A stretch of 35,116 nt of DNA from assembly GCA_910577805.1 (NCBI GenBank), contig CAJTOE010000006.1, forward strand, positions 1 to 35,116, written 5' to 3'. Source of the DNA: an uncultured Oscillospiraceae bacterium (GTDB lineage: Bacteria; Bacillota; Clostridia; Oscillospirales; Oscillospiraceae). A program made the position numbers and the translations under genes. The notes below the pieces were generated by a model. The model saw nothing but the letters and a program-made list of their open reading frames with translations, did no database searches and was not told the DNA's origin. Within the stretch, counting starts at the first letter, position 1. Every line of letters begins with the position of its first letter. This document shows positions 1-6,196 of the stretch, in pieces.

Positions 1-257
1 AAGCTTTGTCAAGTACTTTTTTCAACTTTTTCAAAACTTTTTTCGACCTGGTTCGCGTCCCGCACTTGGGACAGCTTTGATAGTCTAGCATATCTTTCAG
101 AGTTTGTCAAGCTTTTCTTTTCGATTTTTTCAAAAAGTTTTTTGACTCTTTCTTCCAGATAGCCCCGCTATCCTTGCGCCCCAAGGCTTCCAGAGCTTTT
201 TCGCCCCGGCTCTCTTGAGCGCTTGCTTAATATACCAGATTCTTCTGCTCTTGTCAA
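1..257 (-). promoter_or_regulatory. Tandem leftward strong promoters (rRNA-operon type)
   Basis: Read on the minus strand, this AT-rich stretch contains two complete sigma-A promoters. One has TTGACA at 252-257, a 17-bp spacer and TATATT at 229-234. The other has TTGACA at 105-110, a 17-bp spacer and TAGACT at 82-87. A third TTGACA at 7-12 would have its -10 outside the window. Each -35 is preceded on its upstream side by A/T tracts (111-150, 258-285) like UP elements. Tandem consensus promoters with UP-like tracts are typical of rRNA operons in Firmicutes, so I infer that an rrn or other very strongly expressed operon lies just left of the window. No coding sequence is seen here. Confidence 0.7.
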
Positions 258-431
258 CACCTTTTTTTAAATTTTCCGGATTTTTTTCAAAAGGGTGTTT
301 TGGGGGAAACCGAAGGGCTACTCTACTTAATATATAGTATACCCGCCCTCCCCACCAAACATCCCCTCACTTTTACCAATGAAATCCAAATTTCCTATCC
401 TTTATTCCCAAAACGTTATCCCCCCCGTGAA
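258..431. other. Non-coding spacer, no gene seen
   Basis: This spacer lies between the leftward tandem promoters and the glgP promoter. It is AT-rich and pyrimidine-rich. Around 306-325 is a short fragment (gggaaaccgaagggct) resembling the tail sequence of the palindromic repeat family found elsewhere in the window. The short open frame 300-542 has no ribosome binding site and no recognisable protein, and it runs through the glgP promoter, so it is not taken as a gene. Confidence 0.6.
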
Positions 432-460
432 TTGACGCTGTATGCAAAACCTGTTATAAT
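432..460 (+). promoter_or_regulatory. Sigma-A promoter of glgP
   Basis: TTGACG at 432-437 and TATAAT at 455-460 are separated by 17 bp. The expected start of transcription is near 467, leaving a leader of about 48 nt that carries AAGGAGG at 497-503 before the glgP ATG at 515. Confidence 0.85.
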
Positions 461-514
461 AATCCCGCGTCATTATCTAAATATGTATTTCTATATAAGG
501 AGGCAGATCAAATC

Positions 515-2950
515 ATGGCCGAGTATACGAAGGAGCAGTTAGCCGATCTCATCACCGGCAAGCTGCGCCGCAATTTTGGAAAAGAGGTGGACGACGCCAC
601 TTCACTCCATATGTTCAAGGCGTGCGCCCTGGTCCTGCGGGACATCATGTCCGGCCACAACATCGAAACCAGCAACCAGACCTGGGAAGGGGAGAAGCGT
701 CAGGTCCACTATCTCTCCCTGGAATTCCTGATGGGCCGCTCCATGGAGAAGAACGCCCACAACCTGGGCCTGCTGGACACCCTGCGGGAGGTTTTGGAGG
801 ATATGGGCTTTTCCGCCTCCGACCTGTTCGAGTCCGAGACGGACGCGGGCCTGGGCAACGGCGGACTGGGCCGTCTGGCCGCCTGCTACCTGGACTCCAT
901 GACCACTCTGGAGATCCCCGCCACGGGCTACTCCATCTGCTACGAGCTGGGCATTTTCAAGCAGAAGATCGTGGACGGCAAGCAGGTGGAGCTGGCGGAC
1001 AACTGGCTCAGTCTGGGAGACGCCTGGCTCATCCCCAAGATGGACGAGGTGGAGGAGGTCCGCTTTGGCGGACGCGTGGTGGACAACTGGGACGGCTCCG
1101 GCCACAATCACCCGGAGCTGGTGGACTACTCCGCCGTTCTGGCCATTCCCCGCGACATGCAGATTTCCGGCTACCGGACCAACCACACCAACGTACTGCG
1201 TCTGTGGGACGCAAAGAGTCCTGTTCCTGTGGATATGTCTCTTTATTCCCGCGGCGAGTATCTGAAGGCGGTGGAGCAGCAGGCAATGGCCGAGGTCATT
1301 GCCAAGGTGCTCTACCCGGACGACAATCATTACGAGGGCAAGGCGCTGCGCCTGAAGCAGCAATACTTCTTCGTTTCGGCCACCATCCAGTCCATCGTGC
1401 GTAAGCACCGCGCCCAGTACGGCACTCTGCGCAATTTCCCCCGCAAGCACGTCATTCAGATCAACGACACCCATCCCACCCTGGTCATTCCTGAGCTGAT
1501 GCGTATTCTGCTGGACGTGGAGGGCTACGGCTGGGACGAGGCCTGGCACATCGTCACCGACTCGGTGTGCTACACCAACCATACGGTCCTGGCGGAGGCC
1601 CTGGAGCGCTGGCCCCAGAGCCTGATGGAGACGCTGATCCCCCGCGTCTGGCAGATTTTGCAGGAGATCGCCCGCCGGTATCAGACCCAGCTGGAGGCCC
1701 GGTTCAGCAACGACATCGGCAAGATTGCCAACATGGCGATCATCTGGGGCGGCGAGGTCCGCATGGCAAACCTGTGCGTATGCGCGTGCAGCGCGGTCAA
1801 CGGCGTGTCTGCCCTCCACTCGGACATCCTGCGCCGGGAGGTGTTCCGGGATGTCTGCCAGCTCAGTCCCGCCAAGTTCAAGAACGTCACCAACGGCATT
1901 GACCACCGCCGCTGGCTGGCCCAGGCCAACCCCGACCTGGACCGCCTGATTTGCGATTGCTGCGGCGGAGACGACTATTTGCTCCACCCGGAATCTCTGC
2001 GCAAGCTGGAGAAGTGCCGGGAGGACGGGGCGGTTTTGCACCGTCTGGAGATGATAAAGAAGGAGAACAAGCGCCGCTTTGCCAACTACGTGGCCAAGGA
2101 GATGGGGGTCATCCTGAACACCGACGCAATTTTTGATGTCCAGGTCAAGCGCCTGCACGAGTACAAGCGCCAGCTTCTCAATGTCCTGCACATTATATAT
2201 CTCTACCAGCAGCTTCGTGACAATCCCAACATGGACTTCACGCCCCAGACCTTCCTGTTCGGGGCCAAGGCCGCGCCGGGGTATCACGTCGCCAAGCAGA
2301 TTATCCAGCTCATCAACTCTCTCAGCCAGCAGATCAACAACGACCCTGTCTGCAAGGATAAGCTCCAGGTGGTCTTTTTGGAGAACTACCGGGTGTCTCT
2401 GGCGGAGAAGCTGATGCCCGCCAGCGAAATCAGCGAGCAGATCTCCACCGCGGGCAAGGAGGCCAGCGGCACCGGCAACATGAAGTTCATGCTCAACGGC
2501 GCGCTGACCATCGGCACGCTGGACGGCGCGAATGTGGAGATGCACCAGCAGCTGGGAGACGAGAACATTTTCCTGTTCGGCCTCACTGCGGACGAGGTAA
2601 GCGAGCTGATGCGCCAGGGCTACCATTCCATGGAGTATTACCAGCGCGACCCCCGTCTGAAGGCGGTGCTGGAGCAGATGAAGTCCGGTTTCGCGGACGG
2701 CGTGCCGTATACGGACCTGGTGACCCGTCTGCTTTACGGGGTCAACGGCGGCATTGGTGACGAGTATCTGCTTCTGGCGGACTTTGACAGCTATTGCAAG
2801 GCTCATGTCCGTGCTGTGGAGACATACGCGGACCACAAGCGTTGGAACCAGATGTCTTTGACCAACATTGCCCGGTCCGGGGTGTTCTCCGCGGACCGTT
2901 CCATCCGGGACTACGCCAAGGATATCTGGCATGTACCCACCCGCGCATAA
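515..2950 (+). CDS. glgP: Glycogen/starch/alpha-glucan phosphorylase
   Basis: This PLP-dependent cytosolic enzyme cleaves alpha-1,4 glucans with phosphate to release glucose 1-phosphate, so it mobilises storage glycogen or imported maltodextrin. The 811-aa protein is full length for the GT35 family. The N-terminal motif YLSLEFLMGR (residues 67-76) and the family core KEASGTGNMKFMLNGA are visible. In the latter, Lys657 is the expected PLP-binding lysine, and it is followed by TIGTLDGANVE. The N-terminal extension with the phosphoserine and AMP sites of animal enzymes is absent, as usual in bacteria. The ATG at 515 follows AAGGAGG by 11 nt and a consensus promoter. It appears monocistronic, with no glycogen synthesis genes nearby. 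Long antisense frames opposite it are codon-bias shadows. Confidence 0.97.
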   Translation: MAEYTKEQLADLITGKLRRNFGKEVDDATSLHMFKACALVLRDIMSGHNIETSNQTWEGEKRQVHYLSLEFLMGRSMEKNAHNLGLLDTLREVLEDMGFSASDLFESETDAGLGNGGLGRLAACYLDSMTTLEIPATGYSICYELGIFKQKIVDGKQVELADNWLSLGDAWLIPKMDEVEEVRFGGRVVDNWDGSGHNHPELVDYSAVLAIPRDMQISGYRTNHTNVLRLWDAKSPVPVDMSLYSRGEYLKAVEQQAMAEVIAKVLYPDDNHYEGKALRLKQQYFFVSATIQSIVRKHRAQYGTLRNFPRKHVIQINDTHPTLVIPELMRILLDVEGYGWDEAWHIVTDSVCYTNHTVLAEALERWPQSLMETLIPRVWQILQEIARRYQTQLEARFSNDIGKIANMAIIWGGEVRMANLCVCACSAVNGVSALHSDILRREVFRDVCQLSPAKFKNVTNGIDHRRWLAQANPDLDRLICDCCGGDDYLLHPESLRKLEKCREDGAVLHRLEMIKKENKRRFANYVAKEMGVILNTDAIFDVQVKRLHEYKRQLLNVLHIIYLYQQLRDNPNMDFTPQTFLFGAKAAPGYHVAKQIIQLINSLSQQINNDPVCKDKLQVVFLENYRVSLAEKLMPASEISEQISTAGKEASGTGNMKFMLNGALTIGTLDGANVEMHQQLGDENIFLFGLTADEVSELMRQGYHSMEYYQRDPRLKAVLEQMKSGFADGVPYTDLVTRLLYGVNGGIGDEYLLLADFDSYCKAHVRAVETYADHKRWNQMSLTNIARSGVFSADRSIRDYAKDIWHVPTRA

Positions 2951-2970
2951 CACGCATAAAAATGAGGAAA

Positions 2971-2998
2971 GGGACCGCTGTGATGAAGCAGCGGTCCC
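2971..2998 (+). terminator. Hairpin downstream of glgP
   Basis: Arms gggaccgctg (2971-2980) and cagcggtccc (2989-2998) give a perfect 10-bp stem with an 8-nt loop. It is followed by tggttgtttgt, a weak U tract, so termination is probably moderate. On the minus strand it also lies just beyond the end of the 70-aa gene (stop at 3009) and could serve both directions. Confidence 0.65.
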
Positions 2999-3008
2999 TG
3001 GTTGTTTG

Positions 3009-3221
3009 TCAGGCTTGTGCGGCGTAGGCGGCGCCGATCAAATCCCGGAGTTCTGTATGGAGGCTTTGGAAATACATGTATGTGACATAGAGCGTGTCCG
3101 CATAGACGCTGCACTCGTTTTCTTCCTCCAGAAGCTCCTGTGTAAGGCCCAGGGCGGCAATGCCGCTGGACAAGTCACATCCAAAGCGCTCCAGCCGGGT
3201 GATAAGGTTATCCTGCTTCAT
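3009..3221 (-). CDS. Small hypothetical protein (70 aa)
   Basis: I do not recognise this protein. It is 70 aa, acidic, without a signal peptide or a clear membrane segment, and probably helical. A hydrophobic, tyrosine-rich middle (YADTLYVTYMYFQSLH) lies between charged ends. It is believed to be real because GAGGAG stands 8 nt before its ATG and because it follows the ribbon-helix-helix gene on the same strand, 111 nt downstream, which suggests a two-gene unit. The spacer between the two carries three copies of a GGTTTGAT-type half-site, so it may be controlled separately. Function is unknown. A toxin-antitoxin or plasmid-like accessory pair is possible because of the neighbour, but nothing in the protein shows it. 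Confidence 0.6.
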   Translation of the reverse strand: MKQDNLITRLERFGCDLSSGIAALGLTQELLEEENECSVYADTLYVTYMYFQSLHTELRDLIGAAYAAQA

Positions 3222-3250
3222 ATTGCAAATCTCCTCTTGATTTTTTGCCG

Positions 3251-3290
3251 GAGGTTTGATAGGATAGATTTATCAAACCTCTGGTTTGAT
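3251..3290. promoter_or_regulatory. Inverted repeat / triple half-site, candidate operator
   Basis: A perfect 11-bp inverted repeat, gaggtttgata (3251-3261) and tatcaaacctc (3271-3281) around a 9-nt loop, is followed by a third half-site ggtttgat (3283-3290). The GGTTTGAT core thus occurs three times in alternating orientation. It lies between the ribbon-helix-helix gene and the 70-aa gene. Ribbon-helix-helix dimers commonly bind such short repeated half-sites, so this could be the binding site of the neighbour. On the minus strand the hairpin is followed by cggcaaaaaat, which is not a U tract, so a terminator is less likely. Confidence 0.5.
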
Positions 3291-3318
3291 GTGTGGAGCA
3301 GTCGTATACTCTGGCTAG

Positions 3319-3341
3319 GAGAGCGGCTGCTCTCATTTTTT
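3319..3341 (+). terminator. Short hairpin plus T-run, plus strand
   Basis: Gagagc (3319-3324) pairs with gctctc (3329-3334) around ggct and is followed by an A and seven Ts. It is oriented to stop rightward transcription, for example read-through from glgP. The Ts also encode the lysines at the end of the leftward ribbon-helix-helix gene, so part of the pattern may be coincidental. Confidence 0.4.
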
Positions 3342-3506
3342 TATGTCCGTCTCCAGTTTTTCAATCCCGCGCCTTACGGCTTCTGCTTTGCTGATTTCTT
3401 CTTGCTCGGTGTATTCTTCCAGTATTTTACTGCATTTAGAATCCAGCCGGATATGAATGGATTGACCTTTGGGATTGTCTGTAGGACGGCCGGTCCGTGG
3501 AGCCAT
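3333..3506 (-). CDS. Ribbon-helix-helix (CopG/Arc-like) DNA-binding protein, 57 aa
   Basis: This small DNA-binding protein begins MAPRTGRPTDNPKG, a basic N-terminal arm that I recognise from many short Firmicutes ribbon-helix-helix proteins. Next comes the beta strand SIHIRLD and two helices (residues about 23-36 and 38-52), the arrangement of the RHH fold. The start at 3506 is chosen because GAGGTGA stands 8 nt upstream and a consensus promoter begins 32 nt upstream. The longer in-frame reading up to 3641 would run through that promoter. It probably acts as a local repressor, perhaps an antitoxin or a mobile-element regulator, and may control the 70-aa gene downstream. No transfer or integrase genes are near. 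Confidence 0.8.
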   Translation of the reverse strand: MAPRTGRPTDNPKGQSIHIRLDSKCSKILEEYTEQEEISKAEAVRRGIEKLETDIKK

Positions 3507-3537
3507 GTGTATCACCTCACTTTCGTGGCCGGTAATT

Positions 3538-3566
3538 ATTGTATCGTATTGTGCCACAAAAGTCAA
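3538..3566 (-). promoter_or_regulatory. Promoter of the ribbon-helix-helix gene
   Basis: On the minus strand TTGACT (3561-3566) and TACAAT (3538-3543) are separated by 17 bp. The predicted leader is only about 25 nt and contains GAGGTGA. Confidence 0.8.
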
Positions 3567-3629
3567 GCATTTTATGGATTTATTTTTCAATGTGTAAAGT
3601 AGAGGAGTCCTTCGGTTCTCCTCCTCCCC

Positions 3630-3787
3630 CTCATCCGTCACGGCTCCGCCGTGCCACCTTCCCCCGCCAGGGGGGAAGGCTTATCGGTGCGCCTATCGAG
3701 ACTACTGTGCAGTCCAGTGAGTGCCAATGTCCGAAGCCTTCCCCCTCACGGGGGAAGGTGGCACCGCCGCAGGCGGTGACGGATGAG
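3630..3787. repeat. Palindromic intergenic element, copy A
   Basis: This full 158-bp copy runs from ctcatccgtcac to gtgacggatgag. The left arm contains hairpin cacggc-tcc-gccgtg and then ccttccccc-gcca-gggggaagg. The right arm contains ccttccccc-tcac-gggggaagg and then ccgcc-gca-ggcgg. The two arms are also complementary to each other around a central segment of about 60 bp. A tail (ggtgaaaaaaccgaagg, then a gcggccgaaggccgc hairpin) continues to about 3838. It lies between the divergent RHH and dusB promoters. Confidence 0.9.
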
Positions 3788-3852
3788 GGTGAAAAAACCG
3801 AAGGGTTCCCCGCACCTCCCTGCGGCCGAAGGCCGCCCCCCAAACTCCCCTC

Positions 3853-3881
3853 TTGCAAATCCCCCCAAGGTCTGCTATGAT
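3853..3881 (+). promoter_or_regulatory. Promoter of dusB and the sigma/anti-sigma genes
   Basis: TTGCAA (3853-3858), a 17-bp spacer and TATGAT (3876-3881) form a good sigma-A promoter. An in-frame TTG coincides with the -35, which argues that the gene starts at the later ATG at 3922. The -35 begins about 15 bp after the tail of repeat copy A. Confidence 0.75.
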
Positions 3882-3921
3882 GCCCTTAATAATACTGGTA
3901 ATACGACTGGGAGGTCCCCAT

Positions 3922-4902
3922 ATGGTCCAAATCGGAACAGTAACAATCGAAACACCCCTGGCGCTGGGCCCGATGGCGGGAGTCACGGACGCGGCGTTCC
4001 GCCACCTGTGCCGGGAGCAGGGCGCAGGCCTGACCTGCACCGAAATGGTCAGCGCCAAGGCTCTATGCTACCAGGACAAAAAAACCAAGCCCCTGCTCTA
4101 CCTGGAGGAGGACGAGCACCCTGCCGCCGCGCAAATTTTCGGCAGCGACCCTGTCTCCATGCAGGAGGGGGCCGCCCTGGCCCATGAAATCTCCGGCGCG
4201 GACCTCATTGACATCAATATGGGCTGTCCTGTCCCCAAGGTGGCCAACGCCGGGGACGGCTCCGGGCTGATGCGGGACCCGGAAAAAGCGGTCCGGGTGC
4301 TGGAGGCGGTGGTCCGGGGCGCGGGCTGTCCTGTGACCGTAAAATTCCGGCTGGGCTGGGACAAGGGGTCCATCAACTGTGTGGAGTTCGCCCAGGCCAT
4401 GGAGCAGGCCGGGGCTTCGGCGGTGGCGGTCCACGGGCGGACCCGGACCCAGATGTACGCGGGCCGGGCCAACTGGGACTATATCCGGGCAGTCAAGGAG
4501 GCGGTCCGCATCCCGGTCATCGCCAACGGGGACGTATTTTCCCCCCAGGACGCGGTGCGCATCCTCCGGTATACCGGCGCTGATATCGCCATGATCGGCC
4601 GGGGCGTGTTCGGCAACCCCTGGCTCTTTGCCCAGTGCAAGGCCGCGCTGGAGGGCCGGGACATCCCGGACATGCCGCCGCTCTGCGTGCGGTGCGACGC
4701 GGCGGTGCGGCAGTTTGAGCATTCCGCCCGGCTCAAGGGGGAAAAGATCGCCTGTCTGGAGGCCCGGCGGCACTACGCCTGGTATCTCAAGGGCGTGCCC
4801 CACGGGGGATACTGGAAAGAGCAGATCGTAAAAATCACGACGCTGGAGGATGTCTACCGGGTGACGCGGGGCATCAAGCGGGAGCTTTGCAGTGAGGTGT
4901 GA
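3922..4902 (+). CDS. dusB: tRNA-dihydrouridine synthase (DusB type)
   Basis: This flavoprotein reduces uridine to 5,6-dihydrouridine in tRNA D-loops using FMN and NADPH. The 326-aa TIM-barrel protein has the family signatures: LGPMAGVTDAAFR near the N terminus, IDINMGCPVPKV with the catalytic Cys102, VKFRLGWD, AVAVHGRTR, VIANGDVFS and the FMN-phosphate loop AMIGRGVFGNPW. ATG 3922 is preferred because GGGAGGT ends 6 nt before it, and the alternative TTG upstream lies in the -35 box. Three nucleotides separate its stop from the TTG of the sigma factor, so the three genes form one operon. dusB is commonly found in such compact operons in Firmicutes. The link to an ECF sigma factor is probably organisational only. 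Confidence 0.95.
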   Translation: MVQIGTVTIETPLALGPMAGVTDAAFRHLCREQGAGLTCTEMVSAKALCYQDKKTKPLLYLEEDEHPAAAQIFGSDPVSMQEGAALAHEISGADLIDINMGCPVPKVANAGDGSGLMRDPEKAVRVLEAVVRGAGCPVTVKFRLGWDKGSINCVEFAQAMEQAGASAVAVHGRTRTQMYAGRANWDYIRAVKEAVRIPVIANGDVFSPQDAVRILRYTGADIAMIGRGVFGNPWLFAQCKAALEGRDIPDMPPLCVRCDAAVRQFEHSARLKGEKIACLEARRHYAWYLKGVPHGGYWKEQIVKITTLEDVYRVTRGIKRELCSEV

Positions 4903-4905
4903 GCC

Positions 4906-5505
4906 TTGACGGAACAAGAGCTGACAATCCTGGCCCGGAAGGGGGATCAGGAGGCCTTTGCCCAGCTGGTGCGGGACAATGAGCGGCGGGTGTACACGCT
5001 GGCGCTGCGGATGTGCGGCAGTCCGGAGGACGCGCTGGACCTGGCCCAGGAGACGTTCCTGCGGGCCTGGAGCGCCCTGCCCAATTTCCGGGGCGGCTCC
5101 AGCTTCTCCACCTGGCTGTACCGGCTGGCCTATAATACGACCATCGATTTTTTGCGCAAAAACAGTCTCCGGCGGGACGTATCCGTCCCACTGGGGGAGG
5201 AAATTCCCGACGTGCCCGACCACGCCGCGGACCCCCAGCAGATCCTGGAGCAGAACGAGCGCCGCCGCGCCCTGGAGCAGGGCCTTGCCAGGCTGCCGGA
5301 GCATTACCGCAGCGTACTGGTCCTGCGGGAGGTGTCCGGCCTGAGCTACCAGGAGATCGCCGGGGCGCTGAAGCTGGACTTAGGCACGGTAAAATCCCGC
5401 ATTGCCCGGGCCCGGGGGGAGCTGCGAAAAATTTTACGGGAAGACGGGAACTTTTTCAGCGGCGGTGCGTCTAACCCAGTGAAGAAGAAAGGAGGCGCGC
5501 CATGA
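4906..5505 (+). CDS. ECF-type RNA polymerase sigma factor
   Basis: This is an alternative sigma factor of the sigma-70 ECF class (SigW/RpoE-like), 199 aa. Region 2 spans about residues 10-80: QEAFAQLVRDNERRVYTLALR, EDALDLAQETFLRAW, and the -10-reading segment FSTWLYRLAYNTTIDFLRK. Region 4 spans about residues 125-180: ALEQGLARLPEHYRSVLVLRE, with helix-turn-helix LSYQEIAGALKLDLGTVKSRIARAR. It uses a TTG start, supported by GAGGTG 8 nt upstream, overlapping nothing. The stop overlaps the anti-sigma ATG by 4 bp (ATGA), so the two are translationally coupled. It is expected to be silent until the membrane-bound partner releases it. Its own target promoters cannot be read here. Confidence 0.95.
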   Translation: MTEQELTILARKGDQEAFAQLVRDNERRVYTLALRMCGSPEDALDLAQETFLRAWSALPNFRGGSSFSTWLYRLAYNTTIDFLRKNSLRRDVSVPLGEEIPDVPDHAADPQQILEQNERRRALEQGLARLPEHYRSVLVLREVSGLSYQEIAGALKLDLGTVKSRIARARGELRKILREDGNFFSGGASNPVKKKGGAP

Positions 5506-6083
5506 TATCCTGCGAAGAGGCCTTGGAGCTGATGAGCCTGGAGCTGGACGGCCTGCTGGAAGAGCCGGACCGGCGCAGGCTGGAAGAGCATGTGGGCCAG
5601 TGCGCCGCCTGCCGTGACCTGCGGAAGGATTTGGGGGAAATGCACCAGGCGTTCCCCCAGCTGGAGGCAGAAGTCCCGAAGGATTTTGCCCAAAATGTCC
5701 TGGACGCTCTGCCGTCCCGCCGTCCTCTCTGGAAGCGCCCCGGCTTCCGGAGTCTGGCGGGGTTAGCCGCCTGCGCGCTGCTGTGCGTGGGTCTGTGGCA
5801 GATAAACGCCGTCCCGGAGCCAACCCCCGCTCCAGACCAAAGCGCCGCCCCTGCCGCACCGGAGCCGCAGTGCGCCCCGCCTCTCCGGAGCGCGGAGGAC
5901 AGGGCTGCTGGGGCCGACGGCGCGTCCATCGGTCCGGCGCAGTTTTCTATGGAAACCACCTCTGGGTCAGAGCCTCCACCGCCGCTCCTGCAAGGGAAAT
6001 CCAGCGAATATCAGACCTCAGACACACCCCTTCAAAAGGGACCTCCCCCGGCGGACCGGAGGAGCGTTCTAAAATATCCCTGA
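5502..6083 (+). CDS. Zinc-finger anti-sigma factor, membrane-bound
   Basis: The cytoplasmic N terminus (residues 1-75) has the ZAS signature His30-x3-Cys34-x2-Cys37, with Cys4 in the usual fourth position. It should bind the ECF sigma factor encoded by the overlapping gene upstream. A single hydrophobic segment around residues 81-99 (SLAGLAACALLCVGLW) is followed by a Pro/Ala-rich extracytoplasmic part of about 90 aa without a recognised sensor domain. Release could be by regulated proteolysis or zinc-thiol chemistry, as known for the family; the sequence does not decide. It is the last gene of the dusB operon and is followed at once by a strong terminator. Confidence 0.9.
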   Translation: MISCEEALELMSLELDGLLEEPDRRRLEEHVGQCAACRDLRKDLGEMHQAFPQLEAEVPKDFAQNVLDALPSRRPLWKRPGFRSLAGLAACALLCVGLWQINAVPEPTPAPDQSAAPAAPEPQCAPPLRSAEDRAAGADGASIGPAQFSMETTSGSEPPPPLLQGKSSEYQTSDTPLQKGPPPADRRSVLKYP

Positions 6084-6088
6084 CAGAT

Positions 6089-6121
6089 GGAGGCGGGCCA
6101 GGATTTGGCCCGCCTCCTTTT
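6089..6121 (+). terminator. Intrinsic terminator of the dusB-sigma-anti-sigma operon
   Basis: An 11-bp perfect stem, ggaggcgggcc (6089-6099) and ggcccgcctcc (6107-6117), has a 7-nt loop and is followed by TTTTCTT. Confidence 0.95.
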
Positions 6122-6122
6122 C

Positions 6123-6151
6123 TTGACAAAACCACCAAAGAAGTGTATGAT
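6123..6151 (+). promoter_or_regulatory. Promoter of the SLH-CAP protein gene
   Basis: TTGACA (6123-6128), a 17-bp spacer and TATGAT (6146-6151). It begins within the U tract of the preceding terminator, so the surface-protein gene is insulated from the operon upstream. Confidence 0.85.
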
Positions 6152-6196
6152 AGAGAATGCGATTTTCACTAAAACAAACAGGAAGGATTTGATAGG

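Noticed and set aside
300..542. 80-aa open frame before glgP
   Set aside because: It crosses the glgP promoter and ribosome binding site, has no site of its own and resembles no protein.
602..2953. 783-aa open frame antisense to glgP
   Set aside because: It is a codon-bias shadow in GC-rich DNA. It has no ribosome binding site and its product is compositionally odd, while glgP is a full-length known enzyme.
3240..3340. Attachment site or integration scar around the RHH cassette
   Set aside because: No integrase, no tRNA and no direct repeats flank it; the inverted repeats are better explained as operator or hairpin.
3630..3787. Reading the repeat elements as tRNA-like, ncRNA genes or short proteins
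   Set aside because: Open frames through the copies are not conserved in frame and no promoter belongs to the element. The shared pattern is structural, so they are listed as repeats.
3853..3921. Earlier TTG start for dusB
   Set aside because: The TTG is the -35 hexamer of the promoter; the ATG at 3922 has GGGAGGT at the right distance.
4063..5304. 413-aa antisense frame opposite dusB and the sigma gene
   Set aside because: It spans two well-identified coupled genes, has no ribosome binding site and shows shadow composition.
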